Positions 1-8,656 of a DNA stretch of 64,000 nucleotides are shown one piece after another. Each line of letters starts with the position of its first letter. Within the stretch, counting starts at the first letter, position 1. Both the position numbers and the translations under genes were made by a program. Below the pieces are notes generated by a model. It ran no database searches. It was given only the letters and a program-made list of their open reading frames with translations, and was not told where the DNA came from. The DNA comes from DASREM01 sp035652095 (lineage in GTDB: Bacteria > Acidobacteriota > Terriglobia > Terriglobales > Acidobacteriaceae), in NCBI GenBank assembly GCA_035652095.1, contig DASREM010000055.1, forward strand, positions 62,001 through 126,000. The letters run 5' to 3'.

Positions 1-1
1 T

Positions 2-1138
2 GACATCACGCTTTCCAATTGCATCAACTCCGATCTGCGCCGGGTCTACATCCTGACCCAGTACAAGGCCCTCTCCCTGAACCGCCACGTGCGTGAGGGC
101 TGGAACATCGTCGGGCGCGAAATGGGAGAGTTCATCGAGGTTCTGCCTCCCATGAAGCGGGTCAGCGAATCGTGGTACCAGGGCACTGCCGACGCCGTTT
201 ACCAGAACATCTACTCCATCGGATCCGAGCAGCCCAAGCACGTTCTGATCCTCTCCGGCGACCATATCTACAAAATGAACTACGGGCTCATGCTCAAACA
301 GCATGAAGATTCCGGCGCCGACGTCACCCTGGCCACCATTCAGATCGATCCTGGCGAGGTCTACCGTTTTGGCGTGGTGGATGCCGATCGCGAGAGCCGC
401 GTGCATGGCTTCGAAGAGAAGCCCAAGGTCACCGAGCTGCGTTCGCCCTACAATTCGGAGAAAGTCGCAGCTTCCATGGGCATTTATCTGTTCAGCACGG
501 ATGTTTTAATCCCGGTGCTGCTCAAAGATGCCGAAGATCCCGACTCCTCGCATGATTTTGGCAAAGACATTCTGCCGAAAATGGTGGATGACTATCGCGT
601 TTATGCGTACGACTTCGTAGACGAGAACAAGAAAGAAGCGCTGTACTGGCGCGACGTGGGAACTCTCGAGGCCTATTACGAAGCCAACATGGACATTGTG
701 TCAGTGTCCCCGGTCTTCAACCTATACGATTCCGACTGGCCCATTCGAACTCACCAGCGCCAATATCCGCCGGCCAAGTTCGTGTTTGCAGAACCGGGGC
801 GAACCGGCACCGCACTCGACTCCATCGTATCCTCGGGCTGCATCATTTCCGGAAGCAGCGTGCGCAATAGCGTCATATCGCCCGACGTGCGGGTGAACTC
901 GTTCAGCGAGGTCGACGACAGCATTCTGTTTTCGCACGTCAACGTGGGGCGGCATTGCCGCATCCGCCGCGCGATTATTGATCGCGATGTGCATATTCCG
1001 GAGGGCACCACGATTGGATATGACAGCGAGGCCGATCGCCAGCGTTACTTCGTAACCGATAGTGGCATTACTGTAGTAACCCGGGACTACTCATTATTTG
1101 AAAATCCGGTGACCGTGGACTACTTCACCAGCGAATAG
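2..1138 (+). CDS. glgC: Glucose-1-phosphate adenylyltransferase (5' end missing)
   Basis: The reading frame is open from base 2, so the start lies upstream of the window and about 378 C-terminal residues are visible. GlgC makes ADP-glucose from ATP and glucose-1-phosphate for bacterial glycogen synthesis in the cytosol. The visible part opens with SNCINSDLRRVYILTQYK, typical of the nucleotidyltransferase core. It continues with LSGDHIYKMNY near visible residue 85, a GVVDAD/FEEKP stretch, and WRDVGTLEAYYEANMD, which is the sugar-phosphate binding region. The last ~110 residues are hexapeptide-like repeats of the left-handed beta-helix domain. The N-terminal GGxGxRL loop is not visible. Family assignment is secure. 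Confidence 0.95.
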   Translation, partial: DITLSNCINSDLRRVYILTQYKALSLNRHVREGWNIVGREMGEFIEVLPPMKRVSESWYQGTADAVYQNIYSIGSEQPKHVLILSGDHIYKMNYGLMLKQHEDSGADVTLATIQIDPGEVYRFGVVDADRESRVHGFEEKPKVTELRSPYNSEKVAASMGIYLFSTDVLIPVLLKDAEDPDSSHDFGKDILPKMVDDYRVYAYDFVDENKKEALYWRDVGTLEAYYEANMDIVSVSPVFNLYDSDWPIRTHQRQYPPAKFVFAEPGRTGTALDSIVSSGCIISGSSVRNSVISPDVRVNSFSEVDDSILFSHVNVGRHCRIRRAIIDRDVHIPEGTTIGYDSEADRQRYFVTDSGITVVTRDYSLFENPVTVDYFTSE

Positions 1139-1398
1139 CCCGTACAGCAGGGGCAGCCTGCCCAGCGGCGCAGTTTCGCCGAGCCAGCTCAACAGATGAT
1201 AGTGAAAACTTTTACCAATTTTTAACCAGTCCGCGGTCTTGGAGCAATCCTTCTACTTGCTCTTCCCCCCGGCTCTGGTGCAACATCGTCTGAGAAGAAA
1301 GCCCTCCAGGCAGTCCTGAACGCCTGTACGAAGCCCGAGCCTCGACAGAGCCAGTTTCCGGAGCCCACGTAATCGCACCTTCTTCGTCTGAGGTAGCC

Positions 1399-1959
1399 AT
1401 GAAGTGGATGGAACATCAGTCGGCACGGATCGCGACGATTGTCGTTGGCGCGGCGGTGTGCCTGACCGTCGCCACTCCAAGGGCATCCGGAGAACTGCAT
1501 TGGCAGAACCAGAAGAAGGAGGCCCTGAAGATCCGGCTTATTGCCCTGGCCTTCTCCTATCCGCGTTCCAGTTTCTTTCCGAGCGACGAGGTTTTCATTG
1601 CTGAAGACGAGTTCGAGAAAAACGAGACCCGGCTGGTAAAGCTGGTTTACGATTTCCTGCCTTATCAGCCGCCCCTGTCGGAATCGGGGTTGGATTACTT
1701 TGTGGTGCACGAAATGTCGGCCGTGCGCGATCCCAGTTGCGATGAGAGCATGTCGCACATGGCTTCTGAGATGGTGAGCGATCCGACGCCCGAGGGAGAA
1801 CATCCCATGTGGAAGTATTCCGCCGAGGCTCCCAACATCGACGTCGATCACCGCAACGCCGCGCTACGCTGCTATCGCACCAGCGCCCAGGACTACAACC
1901 GCCAAGTGCGCGCTCCGATCGAACGCGAACCGGAGAGGCCGGTGCTGAGCCATCGCTGA
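1399..1959 (+). CDS. Exported protein of unknown function
   Basis: The product is 186 residues. The ATG follows a GAGGTAG ribosome-binding site. Residues 1-31 look like a signal peptide: a short charged start, a hydrophobic run around AIVVGAAVCLTVA and a plausible AxxAxG cleavage region. The mature part has no motif I recognise. It has one CDESMSH segment and two further Cys/His-rich spots, which could bind metal, but nothing diagnostic. A dispersed repeat follows the stop codon. It is probably periplasmic; the function is unknown. Confidence 0.6.
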   Translation: MKWMEHQSARIATIVVGAAVCLTVATPRASGELHWQNQKKEALKIRLIALAFSYPRSSFFPSDEVFIAEDEFEKNETRLVKLVYDFLPYQPPLSESGLDYFVVHEMSAVRDPSCDESMSHMASEMVSDPTPEGEHPMWKYSAEAPNIDVDHRNAALRCYRTSAQDYNRQVRAPIEREPERPVLSHR

Positions 1960-1994
1960 AGCGCTTTCTTTGCTTCAGCCATGACTTCCCCCAA

Positions 1995-2048
1995 GACGTC
2001 ATCCCGAAAAGCCGCGTTCTTCAGCGGCCTGAGGGATCTCGCGTGCAC
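1995..2048. repeat. Dispersed intergenic repeat, copy A
   Basis: The copy begins GACGTCATCCCGA and ends GAGGGATCTCGCGTGCAC, with a small GCCGC/GCGGC hairpin between. The same two blocks recur in degenerate form at 7834, 8571, 11107 and 23177, always between genes. This looks like a short non-coding repeat family of this genome. Confidence 0.6.
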
Positions 2049-2084
2049 ATTTTTTGCGCTGAGGTCGCGGAGAAAATGTCATTG

Positions 2085-3797
2085 TTAAAATGCCCATCCT
2101 CGATTCCTCGTCGCATCCTCGTGCCACTCGATGGCCTGGAATGTATAGCTCGGCGCTTCCAGCAGCGCGTTCGCTACGGCAACTTCCTCCAGCACGCGGA
2201 TTTCATCATCGGGAATTTGCGCGACCAGTTCCTGCCCATGAACATTCGAGGTTTTCATCGCCAGCGTCAGCAGCTTTCGCCACAATGACGCCGAAGGCCA
2301 CTCCGCTTTGATTGCCAGGTTCGGATGGTCGGCATCGGTGTCCTTCTCATATATTTTCTTGGCGATTTTCATCCCCTCTCCTAACGCTTTCTGGGCGCGT
2401 TCTGAGTCATTCATCTTCTGATAGGTCGTTATCATTCGCGTGACCACGTGCCCCGCCTGCTGCAGGCTCATCTGGTCCAGGGACTTGCGTATTTCTTCCA
2501 GCGCCTTGTCGGCCGTTGCCGGATCCTTTTCCGCCACACTGACTGCAATCTCAGCCAAGCTGTTGGCGCGCGGGGAATAAGACGCCGGCCCTGTCGGCCC
2601 CCATAATGGCAGGCTGAGCGCCGTCTCCAGGGCAGCCTTCGGATCGGATCGAGTTTCCTCCCTGGCATGCATCGCCTTGTCCTGGATCTGTCGCTGGTAT
2701 TGGTCGAGAGCCTGGTCAGCAGCGGCGTCCGCTGCCGTTCCTCCTACTCTCACATCCGGGAAGTCTTCGCTGACTTCTTCCTCCTTCGTCAGGGGCGTAT
2801 CCCGGTATGCGCTGTTCAGCGATGCCAGACCCTTAGGATACTTATGGAGCGCGCCCGAAACCGCTGTATGCTCTTGCAACAAGCTCTCGGCTCGCGATGA
2901 GTCCAACTCCTGCAATACCGGCAACAGCTCAAATAGGCGGTATTCGTAAGGTGAGAACGAAACTCCGCCTTTGCCTGTGCTGAAGCTCACCTGATTGTCG
3001 TCATGAGTTTCGCTTTTTTCTTTGGCTGTACTCAAAAGCAGATCGATCGCTTCCAAAACGATTGGCTTCGGCAGATGTTGCCAGAAACGAATCACCAACG
3101 TGCCCAGGTCCTCGATCGCCAGAAATGAATCCTCGTCTTTCCCGGTGTTGCGATAATTGTTGAGCGCCTCGTTGAATACAGCTTGCCGCTCATCTGGGCG
3201 CAATGCCAACATCAACTCCGAGGCCGCATCATAAGGAAACTCCTTCTCCTCCCGCATTCTTCCCAGCAACTCCGTCGCATGATCCAAGTGACCGTCCCTA
3301 ACATTCTTGGAGATGAGAGCTCCCATAATCGACCGCCGCACTTCATTTTCACTTTGCGGGAGCAGATCCTCCACATCCTTTGGCCATCGCGAGACCATTT
3401 CCTGCAGGATCTGGAGTTCGAGCCAAGGCTTGCTGTGGCAAGTGTCCGGCTTGAAGAAGCAGGGCAGATCGGGATGCTCATCTTCCACGCTAGTCGCGGC
3501 TCGAAACGACTCTCTTACCTTCACCCGCACCTGGTCGCGATCGATCTTTTCGTATCCATGCGCCGCTTGCCAGAGAACGGCCGCGCGCATGGCGGGGTCC
3601 AACGCCGCTGCCTTGGCAATCGCCGCCTTCAACATGTCGAGTCCACGCTGCTGGTCCTGCGTCAACTTGGGTTTCGCAGGAGCGGTTTTGCTCACCTGCT
3701 TTTTGCCGATGTCGTTCTTGGAGTTGGCCGCGATCACTCTCAACGATACGCAAAGAATGATCCCCAGCAGGACGGGACCCAGCTTCCAGTTATGCAT
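2085..3797 (-). CDS. Large exported alpha-helical protein of unknown function
   Basis: The product is 570 residues. It starts at an ATG with an AGAGG-type ribosome-binding site. Residues 1-24 form a signal peptide (KLGPVLLGIILCVSLRVIAA). The rest is charged and mostly helical, with alternating blocks resembling degenerate tetratricopeptide or HEAT-like helices (for example AVLWQAAHGYEKIDRDQVR, ELLGRMREEKEFPYDAASEL). I see no catalytic motif. It is divergent from the sigma-factor gene downstream on the opposite strand. Long open frames on the plus strand across the same DNA lack any recognisable domain and are shadows. It may be a periplasmic scaffold protein, but the function is not assigned. 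Confidence 0.65.
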   Translation of the reverse strand: MHNWKLGPVLLGIILCVSLRVIAANSKNDIGKKQVSKTAPAKPKLTQDQQRGLDMLKAAIAKAAALDPAMRAAVLWQAAHGYEKIDRDQVRVKVRESFRAATSVEDEHPDLPCFFKPDTCHSKPWLELQILQEMVSRWPKDVEDLLPQSENEVRRSIMGALISKNVRDGHLDHATELLGRMREEKEFPYDAASELMLALRPDERQAVFNEALNNYRNTGKDEDSFLAIEDLGTLVIRFWQHLPKPIVLEAIDLLLSTAKEKSETHDDNQVSFSTGKGGVSFSPYEYRLFELLPVLQELDSSRAESLLQEHTAVSGALHKYPKGLASLNSAYRDTPLTKEEEVSEDFPDVRVGGTAADAAADQALDQYQRQIQDKAMHAREETRSDPKAALETALSLPLWGPTGPASYSPRANSLAEIAVSVAEKDPATADKALEEIRKSLDQMSLQQAGHVVTRMITTYQKMNDSERAQKALGEGMKIAKKIYEKDTDADHPNLAIKAEWPSASLWRKLLTLAMKTSNVHGQELVAQIPDDEIRVLEEVAVANALLEAPSYTFQAIEWHEDATRNRGWAF

Positions 3798-4057
3798 CTC
3801 ACGAAACCTCTTAGAAGACAGATTTTCACTCTTCTTGTGCGGGATTTCAGCAGTCTTCGGTCAACAAATGGACGAGGGCGCCCTATTCGCCGTCCATTCG
3901 CCGCCTTTACATCGCTGCTACAATCCCATGACTTACAATCCAAGCGGAACTTCTTAAGCCACAAAAACGTATTTCTTTTGTGGTGTTAAGCTTGGGGCGA
4001 GGTGTGGGTACGAGCCTGCGCTCCGGCCTAGAAACCAGGAGTTCCGGGGAGTGCCGG

Positions 4058-4657
4058 TTGGAAGATACCCAGGTCGTCGCTTCGCTCGTACGCCGCTGTA
4101 TCAGCGGCGACGCGATTGCCTGGGAGGAGATCGTGCAGCGCTATAACCGGCGCATCTATAACATTTGCTATCGTTTCGCCGGCTCGGCCGACGATGCCCA
4201 GGACCTCACCCAGGAAGTTTTCATCAAGGTTTACCGCACCCTTTCCTCGTACGACTCCGATAAGGCCGCGTTCATGACCTGGGTCACAACGGTGACTCGT
4301 AACCTGCTGGTGGACCACTTCCGCAAGACCAAGCAGGACCGCCTGACCGACTCGCTCGACAACGCCGCTTCGGAACATGAAGACGCTCAGCCACTTAGCG
4401 AGCAGATTCCGGACCAGACCGCGGCCCCTGACGCCTCCGTCCAGAGCCGCGAGACCCGGGAAACGGTTCACCGGGCGTTGCAAAAGCTGTCCCCCGAGCT
4501 GCGGGAAGCAGTGATTTTGCGGGACTTACAGGATATGGACTACCGGGAAATCGCGCTTGCCCTGAAAGTTCCCGAGGGAACGGTAAAGTCCAGGATCAAC
4601 CGGGGACGTGCGGAACTTGCGCGCCTCCTCCAACGTACATATAAACAGGTGATTTGA
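4058..4657 (+). CDS. ECF-type RNA polymerase sigma factor
   Basis: About 199 residues from a TTG start at 4058 that follows GGGGAG by six bases. An upstream GTG at 3980 would add 26 unconserved residues and is less likely. Region 2 is clear (YNRRIYNICYRFAG, DDAQDLTQEVFIKVYRTL), and region 4 carries the helix-turn-helix DYREIALALKVPEGTVKSRI. The region 2-4 linker is rich in Asp, Gln and Ser. The TGA stop shares its last base with the ATG of the anti-sigma gene, so the two are translationally coupled. This and the two following membrane genes form one operon and suggest an envelope-signal response. Confidence 0.92.
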   Translation: MEDTQVVASLVRRCISGDAIAWEEIVQRYNRRIYNICYRFAGSADDAQDLTQEVFIKVYRTLSSYDSDKAAFMTWVTTVTRNLLVDHFRKTKQDRLTDSLDNAASEHEDAQPLSEQIPDQTAAPDASVQSRETRETVHRALQKLSPELREAVILRDLQDMDYREIALALKVPEGTVKSRINRGRAELARLLQRTYKQVI

Positions 4658-5415
4658 TGCCAGGTGAATTCCATAACGGAATGCAGTGCACCGAGTTCGA
4701 CGCTGTCCTGAGCGACGCCATGGATGCAGTTTTGTCCGGCGCCAAATGGGAGAGCTTCCAGGCTCACGCCCGCAGCTGCCAGTTGTGTGGGCCGCTCTGG
4801 GCAGAGGCCCAGGAAGGGCGCCACTGGCTGAAGTCGCTCGAGGAAGTTGAACCTCCAGTGAACCTGGTGAACAACATCCTCATTGCCACAACCGGGCTGG
4901 ATACGATTCGTCTGCGTGGCCAGGCCTCGGAGCCTTCCAAGCCGTCTCTGACGGACCGCATGCGCGACCTGCTTGGCACGTTTGTCTCCCCTGTCTGGGC
5001 ACTGGCGCGCCAGCCACGCTTTGTCATGTCGTTCGGAATGGCGTTCTTCTCACTTTCGGTTGCGCTCAGCGTGGCCGGAGTCAAGCTGAACGATCTGGCT
5101 CATATAGACCTGCGGCCGGGCGCGATACGACGCACCTACTACGAAACTTCTGGTCGCGTGCATCACTTCTACGAAAACATTCGTTGGGTTTACGAGATCG
5201 AGTCCCGGGTACGCGAATTCAAACGCGCGACCACGCCCGCGGAACCCGCTCCGGAAGAAGAAAACAATAAGCAGAGGAAAAACGACAACACCAGTGGACA
5301 ACCTGACCAAAAACAGGAACGCAACTACAGCCAGGGAGAGAACCAGCCAGTGCTGGCCGCAACTCCCGACGATCCGCCTGTAGTGATGGGGACCACTCAC
5401 AGGAGGTTTGCATGA
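4657..5415 (+). CDS. Zinc-finger anti-sigma factor, membrane-anchored
   Basis: The product is 252 residues, starting at the ATG overlapping the sigma-factor stop. The cytosolic N-terminus carries H37-x3-C41-x2-C44, the ZAS-type motif of anti-sigma proteins that hold ECF factors inactive. One transmembrane segment spans roughly residues 122-142 (FVMSFGMAFFSLSVALSVAGV region). The outer part is short, then rich in Glu, Asn and Gln (EEENNKQRKNDN, QPDQKQERN), so probably disordered. The position directly after an ECF sigma factor supports the partner assignment. The gene ends ATGA with the next start. Confidence 0.85.
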   Translation: MPGEFHNGMQCTEFDAVLSDAMDAVLSGAKWESFQAHARSCQLCGPLWAEAQEGRHWLKSLEEVEPPVNLVNNILIATTGLDTIRLRGQASEPSKPSLTDRMRDLLGTFVSPVWALARQPRFVMSFGMAFFSLSVALSVAGVKLNDLAHIDLRPGAIRRTYYETSGRVHHFYENIRWVYEIESRVREFKRATTPAEPAPEEENNKQRKNDNTSGQPDQKQERNYSQGENQPVLAATPDDPPVVMGTTHRRFA

Positions 5416-6350
5416 ACTGCGCCAACCATCCCGATACGGGTGCAACGGCTTACTGCCGCACCTGCGGGAAAGCGCTTTGCCCGCAGTGCACCCGCGATGT
5501 ACGCGGAGTCATTTACTGCGAAAACTGTCTGGCGGCTCGCATTGAGGGAAGTGCGCCGCCATCGGCAGTCTACTCACCCATCACCGATCCGGGGAGTCCT
5601 CACAAGACTTCTCCGGTACCCGGCTCAGGACCCAACCCGGCTCTGGCAGGCATTCTGGGCGCAATTCCTTTCGGCGTCGGGGCCATTTACAACGGTCAAT
5701 ATGCCAAAGGACTCGCTCACATGCTGATTTTCGTGGGCTTGATTGTCGGGGCGAGCCATGGGGGAGAGCTATGGGGTACGGTCTTCGGGGTCGCTATTCC
5801 ATTTTTTGTCTTTTACCAAATTTTTGACGCCGTTCGATCTGCAAAAGCCATTCAGATGGGCCAGCCCGCACCAGATCCCTTTGGTCTCGGACAAGTTTTT
5901 AGTAGCGGGGAACGCGTTGACGTGTCCAAGACGCCGGTGGCGGCAATCGTCCTTATTGGGCTCGGAACCTTGTTTCTTTTGAACACGACTCTCGACTTGC
6001 GGCTGGAACACATCTGGCCGGTCTTTTTGGTGCTACTCGGGCTATGGCTGCTCGCGAGACGGCTGGGCTATGTGGGTTCTGGTAAGACCTATGACTGCGA
6101 TCGGTGCAGAAGTGGCAGCCTGATGGGTCCAGCGATTCTTGCGACGGTCGGAGTGATCTGGCTTCTGGACGATTTAACTCGTTTTGAGTGGCAGCGCACG
6201 TGCCCCATTCTTCTGGTTGTGATTGGTCTGGTGAAGTTCTTGCAGAGCAACGCCTCTGACGCAGGCCATCAAAGTCCGCCAGTACAATCCGGCCCGGCTG
6301 CAATGACGGGTGAGATCCAGCCTCCTCCCACCGAGGTGAAACATGGCTAG
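5412..6350 (+). CDS. B-box zinc-finger protein with LiaF-like membrane domain
   Basis: The product is 312 residues; its ATG overlaps the previous stop. The N-terminus is a compact B-box-like zinc site with Cys3, His6, Cys15, Cys18, Cys23, Cys26, Cys36 and Cys39. A Pro/Ser linker follows, then hydrophobic segments: GILGAIPFGVGAIYNG, LIFVGLIVGASHG, and a pair around AAIVLIGLGTLFLLNT and IWPVFLVLLGLWLLARR that resembles the LiaI/LiaF transmembrane module. A second CDRC pair lies between helices, and the module appears to repeat. This is probably an inner-membrane component of the sigma/anti-sigma operon; its biochemical role is unknown. It overlaps the next gene by eight bases. Confidence 0.75.
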   Translation: MNCANHPDTGATAYCRTCGKALCPQCTRDVRGVIYCENCLAARIEGSAPPSAVYSPITDPGSPHKTSPVPGSGPNPALAGILGAIPFGVGAIYNGQYAKGLAHMLIFVGLIVGASHGGELWGTVFGVAIPFFVFYQIFDAVRSAKAIQMGQPAPDPFGLGQVFSSGERVDVSKTPVAAIVLIGLGTLFLLNTTLDLRLEHIWPVFLVLLGLWLLARRLGYVGSGKTYDCDRCRSGSLMGPAILATVGVIWLLDDLTRFEWQRTCPILLVVIGLVKFLQSNASDAGHQSPPVQSGPAAMTGEIQPPPTEVKHG

Positions 6351-7812
6351 CCCGATACAAGCTCCTCCTTCGCCGCCGCAACCCCGGCGCTCGATGTTTG
6401 GGCCGATCCTGCTGATCGCGCTCGGCGTGCTGTTCCTGCTGGGTACTATGGGGGTGCTCCACTGGAACCATCTGGGCCGCTGGTTCGCGCACTACTGGCC
6501 CGTGATCCTGATCTTCGCCGGCGTCGTCAAACTGCTTGAGTACCAGAGCGCCCAGCGCGCCGGCTACCGGCCGCGTGGACTTGGCGCAGGCACCATTTTC
6601 CTGCTGATCGTTTTTGTGGTGATTGGCCTTGCCGCTACCCAGGCCGCCCGCTTCAACTGGGACGCCGTTCGCGACAATATCGACATTGACAACGGCGACT
6701 TCGAGTTGTTCGGCCATACTTACAACTACGACGATCAACTCGACCAGCCTTTTCCCGGCCACGCCAGCCTGCGCATCAACAGCGAGCGCGGCGCGATCAA
6801 CCTCAGCACCTCGGATGACGAGCACATCCACGTCGTCATTCACAAGCGGGTCAGCGCCGATACTCAGCAAGAGGCCGACAAGGCGAATGACAGCTCGAAG
6901 CCTCAAATCACCAGCAGCGACAACGTGGTCACGCTGAACGCCAATACCCAGGGCGCAGGCGAACACCGGGTCGCCACTGACATGGACGTGTCCATCCCGC
7001 GCAAGGCCGATGTCATCATCGTGGCCAAGCATGGAAATGTAAACATCATGGGTCGCGACGGCGTAGTTGATCTGACCTCGGCGCGCGGCGATATCTCGAT
7101 GTCAGACGTCAATGGCAAGGTCAATCTGAACCTCGATCACAGTTCCGCGCGGGTTTCCCAGGTCACGGGCGACATCTCAGTCGAGGGACACGCCAATGAA
7201 GTCTCCTTCGAAGACGTAAAAGGTTCGGTCCGCCTGAATGGAGAATTCATGGAGAGCATCAAAATCGCGCGCGTGACCGGAATCGTAGGCTTCAAGTCGT
7301 CGCGTACCGATCTTGAGTTCGCCAATCTGAAAGGCGATCTGGACCTGGACTCCGGGGACCTTCGCGCCAGCGACATTACTGGACCGGTGCGCCTGATCAC
7401 TCGCTCCAAAGACATCCGCCTTGACGGGGTCAGCGGCGACGTCCGCGTGAAAGACCAGAACGGCACCATCGAATTGCGCATGACCAAGGTGGGAAGCGTC
7501 GACCTGGAAAACCGCAAAGGGGACATTGAAGTTTATCTACCCGAAAAGGCAGCTTTCCAACTGGATGCCCGCACTCGCAATGGCGAGGTGCAGTCAGACT
7601 TCCACGAAATCAAGCTCGACAACGCCAATGATACGGGGGTTGCCAGCGGCACGGTAGGTTCCGGCGGTCCTCGCATCAGCATCAACAACGAGCACGGCAT
7701 CATTGACATCCGCAAGGGATCGATGACCGCGGAAACGCCAGAAATCCCCACCCCGCCCAAGACTCCGAAAACGCCCAAGCTCAACGCTCCCCCGGAGCCG
7801 ACGGATAATTAG
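6343..7812 (+). CDS. LiaF-like membrane protein with DUF4097 beta-solenoid domain
   Basis: The product is 489 residues. Residues ~12-65 contain two hydrophobic helices of the LiaI/LiaF type (GPILLIALGVLFLLGTMGVL and YWPVILIFAGVVKLLEY), and a third lies near 80-105. From ~115 to 450 the chain is a repetitive beta-rich stretch (GNVNIMGRDGVVDLTSARGD, GDISVEGHANEVSFED, and so on), the pattern of DUF4097/adhesin-like beta-helix proteins. The C-terminus is Pro/Thr/Lys-rich (PTPPKTPKTPKL). The start overlaps the preceding gene, placing it as the fourth gene of the sigma operon. It is likely exposed on the outer face of the inner membrane; the ligand is unknown. Confidence 0.8.
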   Translation: MASPIQAPPSPPQPRRSMFGPILLIALGVLFLLGTMGVLHWNHLGRWFAHYWPVILIFAGVVKLLEYQSAQRAGYRPRGLGAGTIFLLIVFVVIGLAATQAARFNWDAVRDNIDIDNGDFELFGHTYNYDDQLDQPFPGHASLRINSERGAINLSTSDDEHIHVVIHKRVSADTQQEADKANDSSKPQITSSDNVVTLNANTQGAGEHRVATDMDVSIPRKADVIIVAKHGNVNIMGRDGVVDLTSARGDISMSDVNGKVNLNLDHSSARVSQVTGDISVEGHANEVSFEDVKGSVRLNGEFMESIKIARVTGIVGFKSSRTDLEFANLKGDLDLDSGDLRASDITGPVRLITRSKDIRLDGVSGDVRVKDQNGTIELRMTKVGSVDLENRKGDIEVYLPEKAAFQLDARTRNGEVQSDFHEIKLDNANDTGVASGTVGSGGPRISINNEHGIIDIRKGSMTAETPEIPTPPKTPKTPKLNAPPEPTDN

Positions 7813-7833
7813 TATCGAATACCTGTAAGACTG

Positions 7834-7882
7834 GACGTCATCCCGAGACCCGCGAAAGCCGGTCGAGGGATCTCGCGAGCAC
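7834..7882. repeat. Dispersed intergenic repeat, copy B
   Basis: It has the same GACGTCATCCCGA start and a GAGGGATCTCGCGAGCACG end as copy A, separated by a shorter and different middle. It sits between the DUF4097 gene and the carbonic anhydrase gene. Confidence 0.6.
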
Positions 7883-7967
7883 GAACCCTCTACCGAGTCG
7901 CGTCGCCCTATGCTTCGAGCGGACCGCTGACTCGCGGCTTCTGATTCATGTTATTTTGAATATCCGC

Positions 7968-8489
7968 ATGATCCGCCCTTACAACGGAATCGTTCCCATA
8001 ATCCCAGACTCCTGCTACGTAGACGAATCCGCCCAGATCATCGGCGACGTCGTTCTCGGCGAACACGCCAGCGTCTGGATGAACGCAGTCATCCGCGGAG
8101 ACGTCTTCGCGATCCGCATTGGCGCCCACTCAAATGTGCAGGACTGCAGCGTGCTCCACGGCATGAAACAGAAATATGGTGTGACCCTGGGTGAATACGT
8201 CACCGTCGGGCACTCGGTCACGCTTCACGGATGCACCGTCGAAGACCGCTGCCTGATCGGCATGGGATCGGTGATCCTGAACGGCGCGGTCATTGGCGCA
8301 GGCTCCATCATTGCCGCCGGCACATTGATCCCGGAGAAAACCATTGTCGAGCCGGGATCTCTGTGGATGGGTTCTCCGGGCAAGTTCCGCCGCAAGCTCG
8401 ACGAAAAGGATCAGGAGATGATCCTGATGTACGCAAGAAATTATCTGGAGTACAAAGACACGTATTTGAGCGAGGTCAGCAGCCGGTAG
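7968..8489 (+). CDS. Gamma-class carbonic anhydrase family protein
   Basis: 173 residues from the ATG at 7968; a TTG 12 bases upstream is possible. The whole chain is a left-handed beta-helix of hexapeptide repeats (IIGDVVLGEHASVWMNAVIRG), as in YrdA/PaaY/CcmM-type gamma-carbonic anhydrases. The metal-ligand histidines are visible in NVQDCSVLHG and VGHSVTLHG. The C-terminal helix (FRRKLDEKDQEMILMYARNYLEYKD) is typical. Members either hydrate CO2 or act as acyltransferase-like scaffolds, and the sequence alone does not decide. Neighbours do not help: hisS follows after a repeat-rich gap. Confidence 0.85.
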   Translation: MIRPYNGIVPIIPDSCYVDESAQIIGDVVLGEHASVWMNAVIRGDVFAIRIGAHSNVQDCSVLHGMKQKYGVTLGEYVTVGHSVTLHGCTVEDRCLIGMGSVILNGAVIGAGSIIAAGTLIPEKTIVEPGSLWMGSPGKFRRKLDEKDQEMILMYARNYLEYKDTYLSEVSSR

Positions 8490-8506
8490 TCAGGAGTCGG
8501 TTTCCC

Positions 8507-8653
8507 GCATTCAGCATTCAGCACTCAGCCACAAAAGATTGTCTTCATATATCCTATCTAATTCAGGCATTGTCATTCGAGGCGAAGGCGAGGAATCTGC
8601 TTTCACGTGCAGCACCGCTGCCCTGAAATGACTGAGTGCTGAATGCCGAGTGC
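8507..8653. repeat. 147-bp unit with ~22-bp imperfect inverted termini
   Basis: The left end (8507-8528) reads GCATTCAGCATTCAGCACTC and onward; the right end (8632-8653) is close to its reverse complement, starting CTGAGTGCTGAATGC. About 103 bp lie between, including dispersed-repeat copy C. No transposase is present. It could be a small MITE-like element or two independent copies of a simple repeat. Related text occurs at 40772 and 43041. Confidence 0.4.
8571..8610. repeat. Dispersed intergenic repeat, copy C (divergent)
   Basis: It begins TGTCATTCGAGGCGAAGG and continues CGAGGAATCTGC to CACGTGC. It resembles the GTCATTCCGAGCGAAG-type intergenic repeat seen in several phyla and the other copies in this window. 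It lies upstream of hisS. Confidence 0.5.
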
Positions 8654-8656
8654 TAA

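Noticed and set aside
3183..3989. 268-residue plus-strand frame
   Set aside because: It is antisense to the exported helical protein, which has a signal peptide and ribosome site; this frame has neither.
5953..7032. 359-residue minus-strand frame
   Set aside because: It is antisense to the LiaF-like/DUF4097 genes and is rich in Arg and His runs typical of shadow frames.
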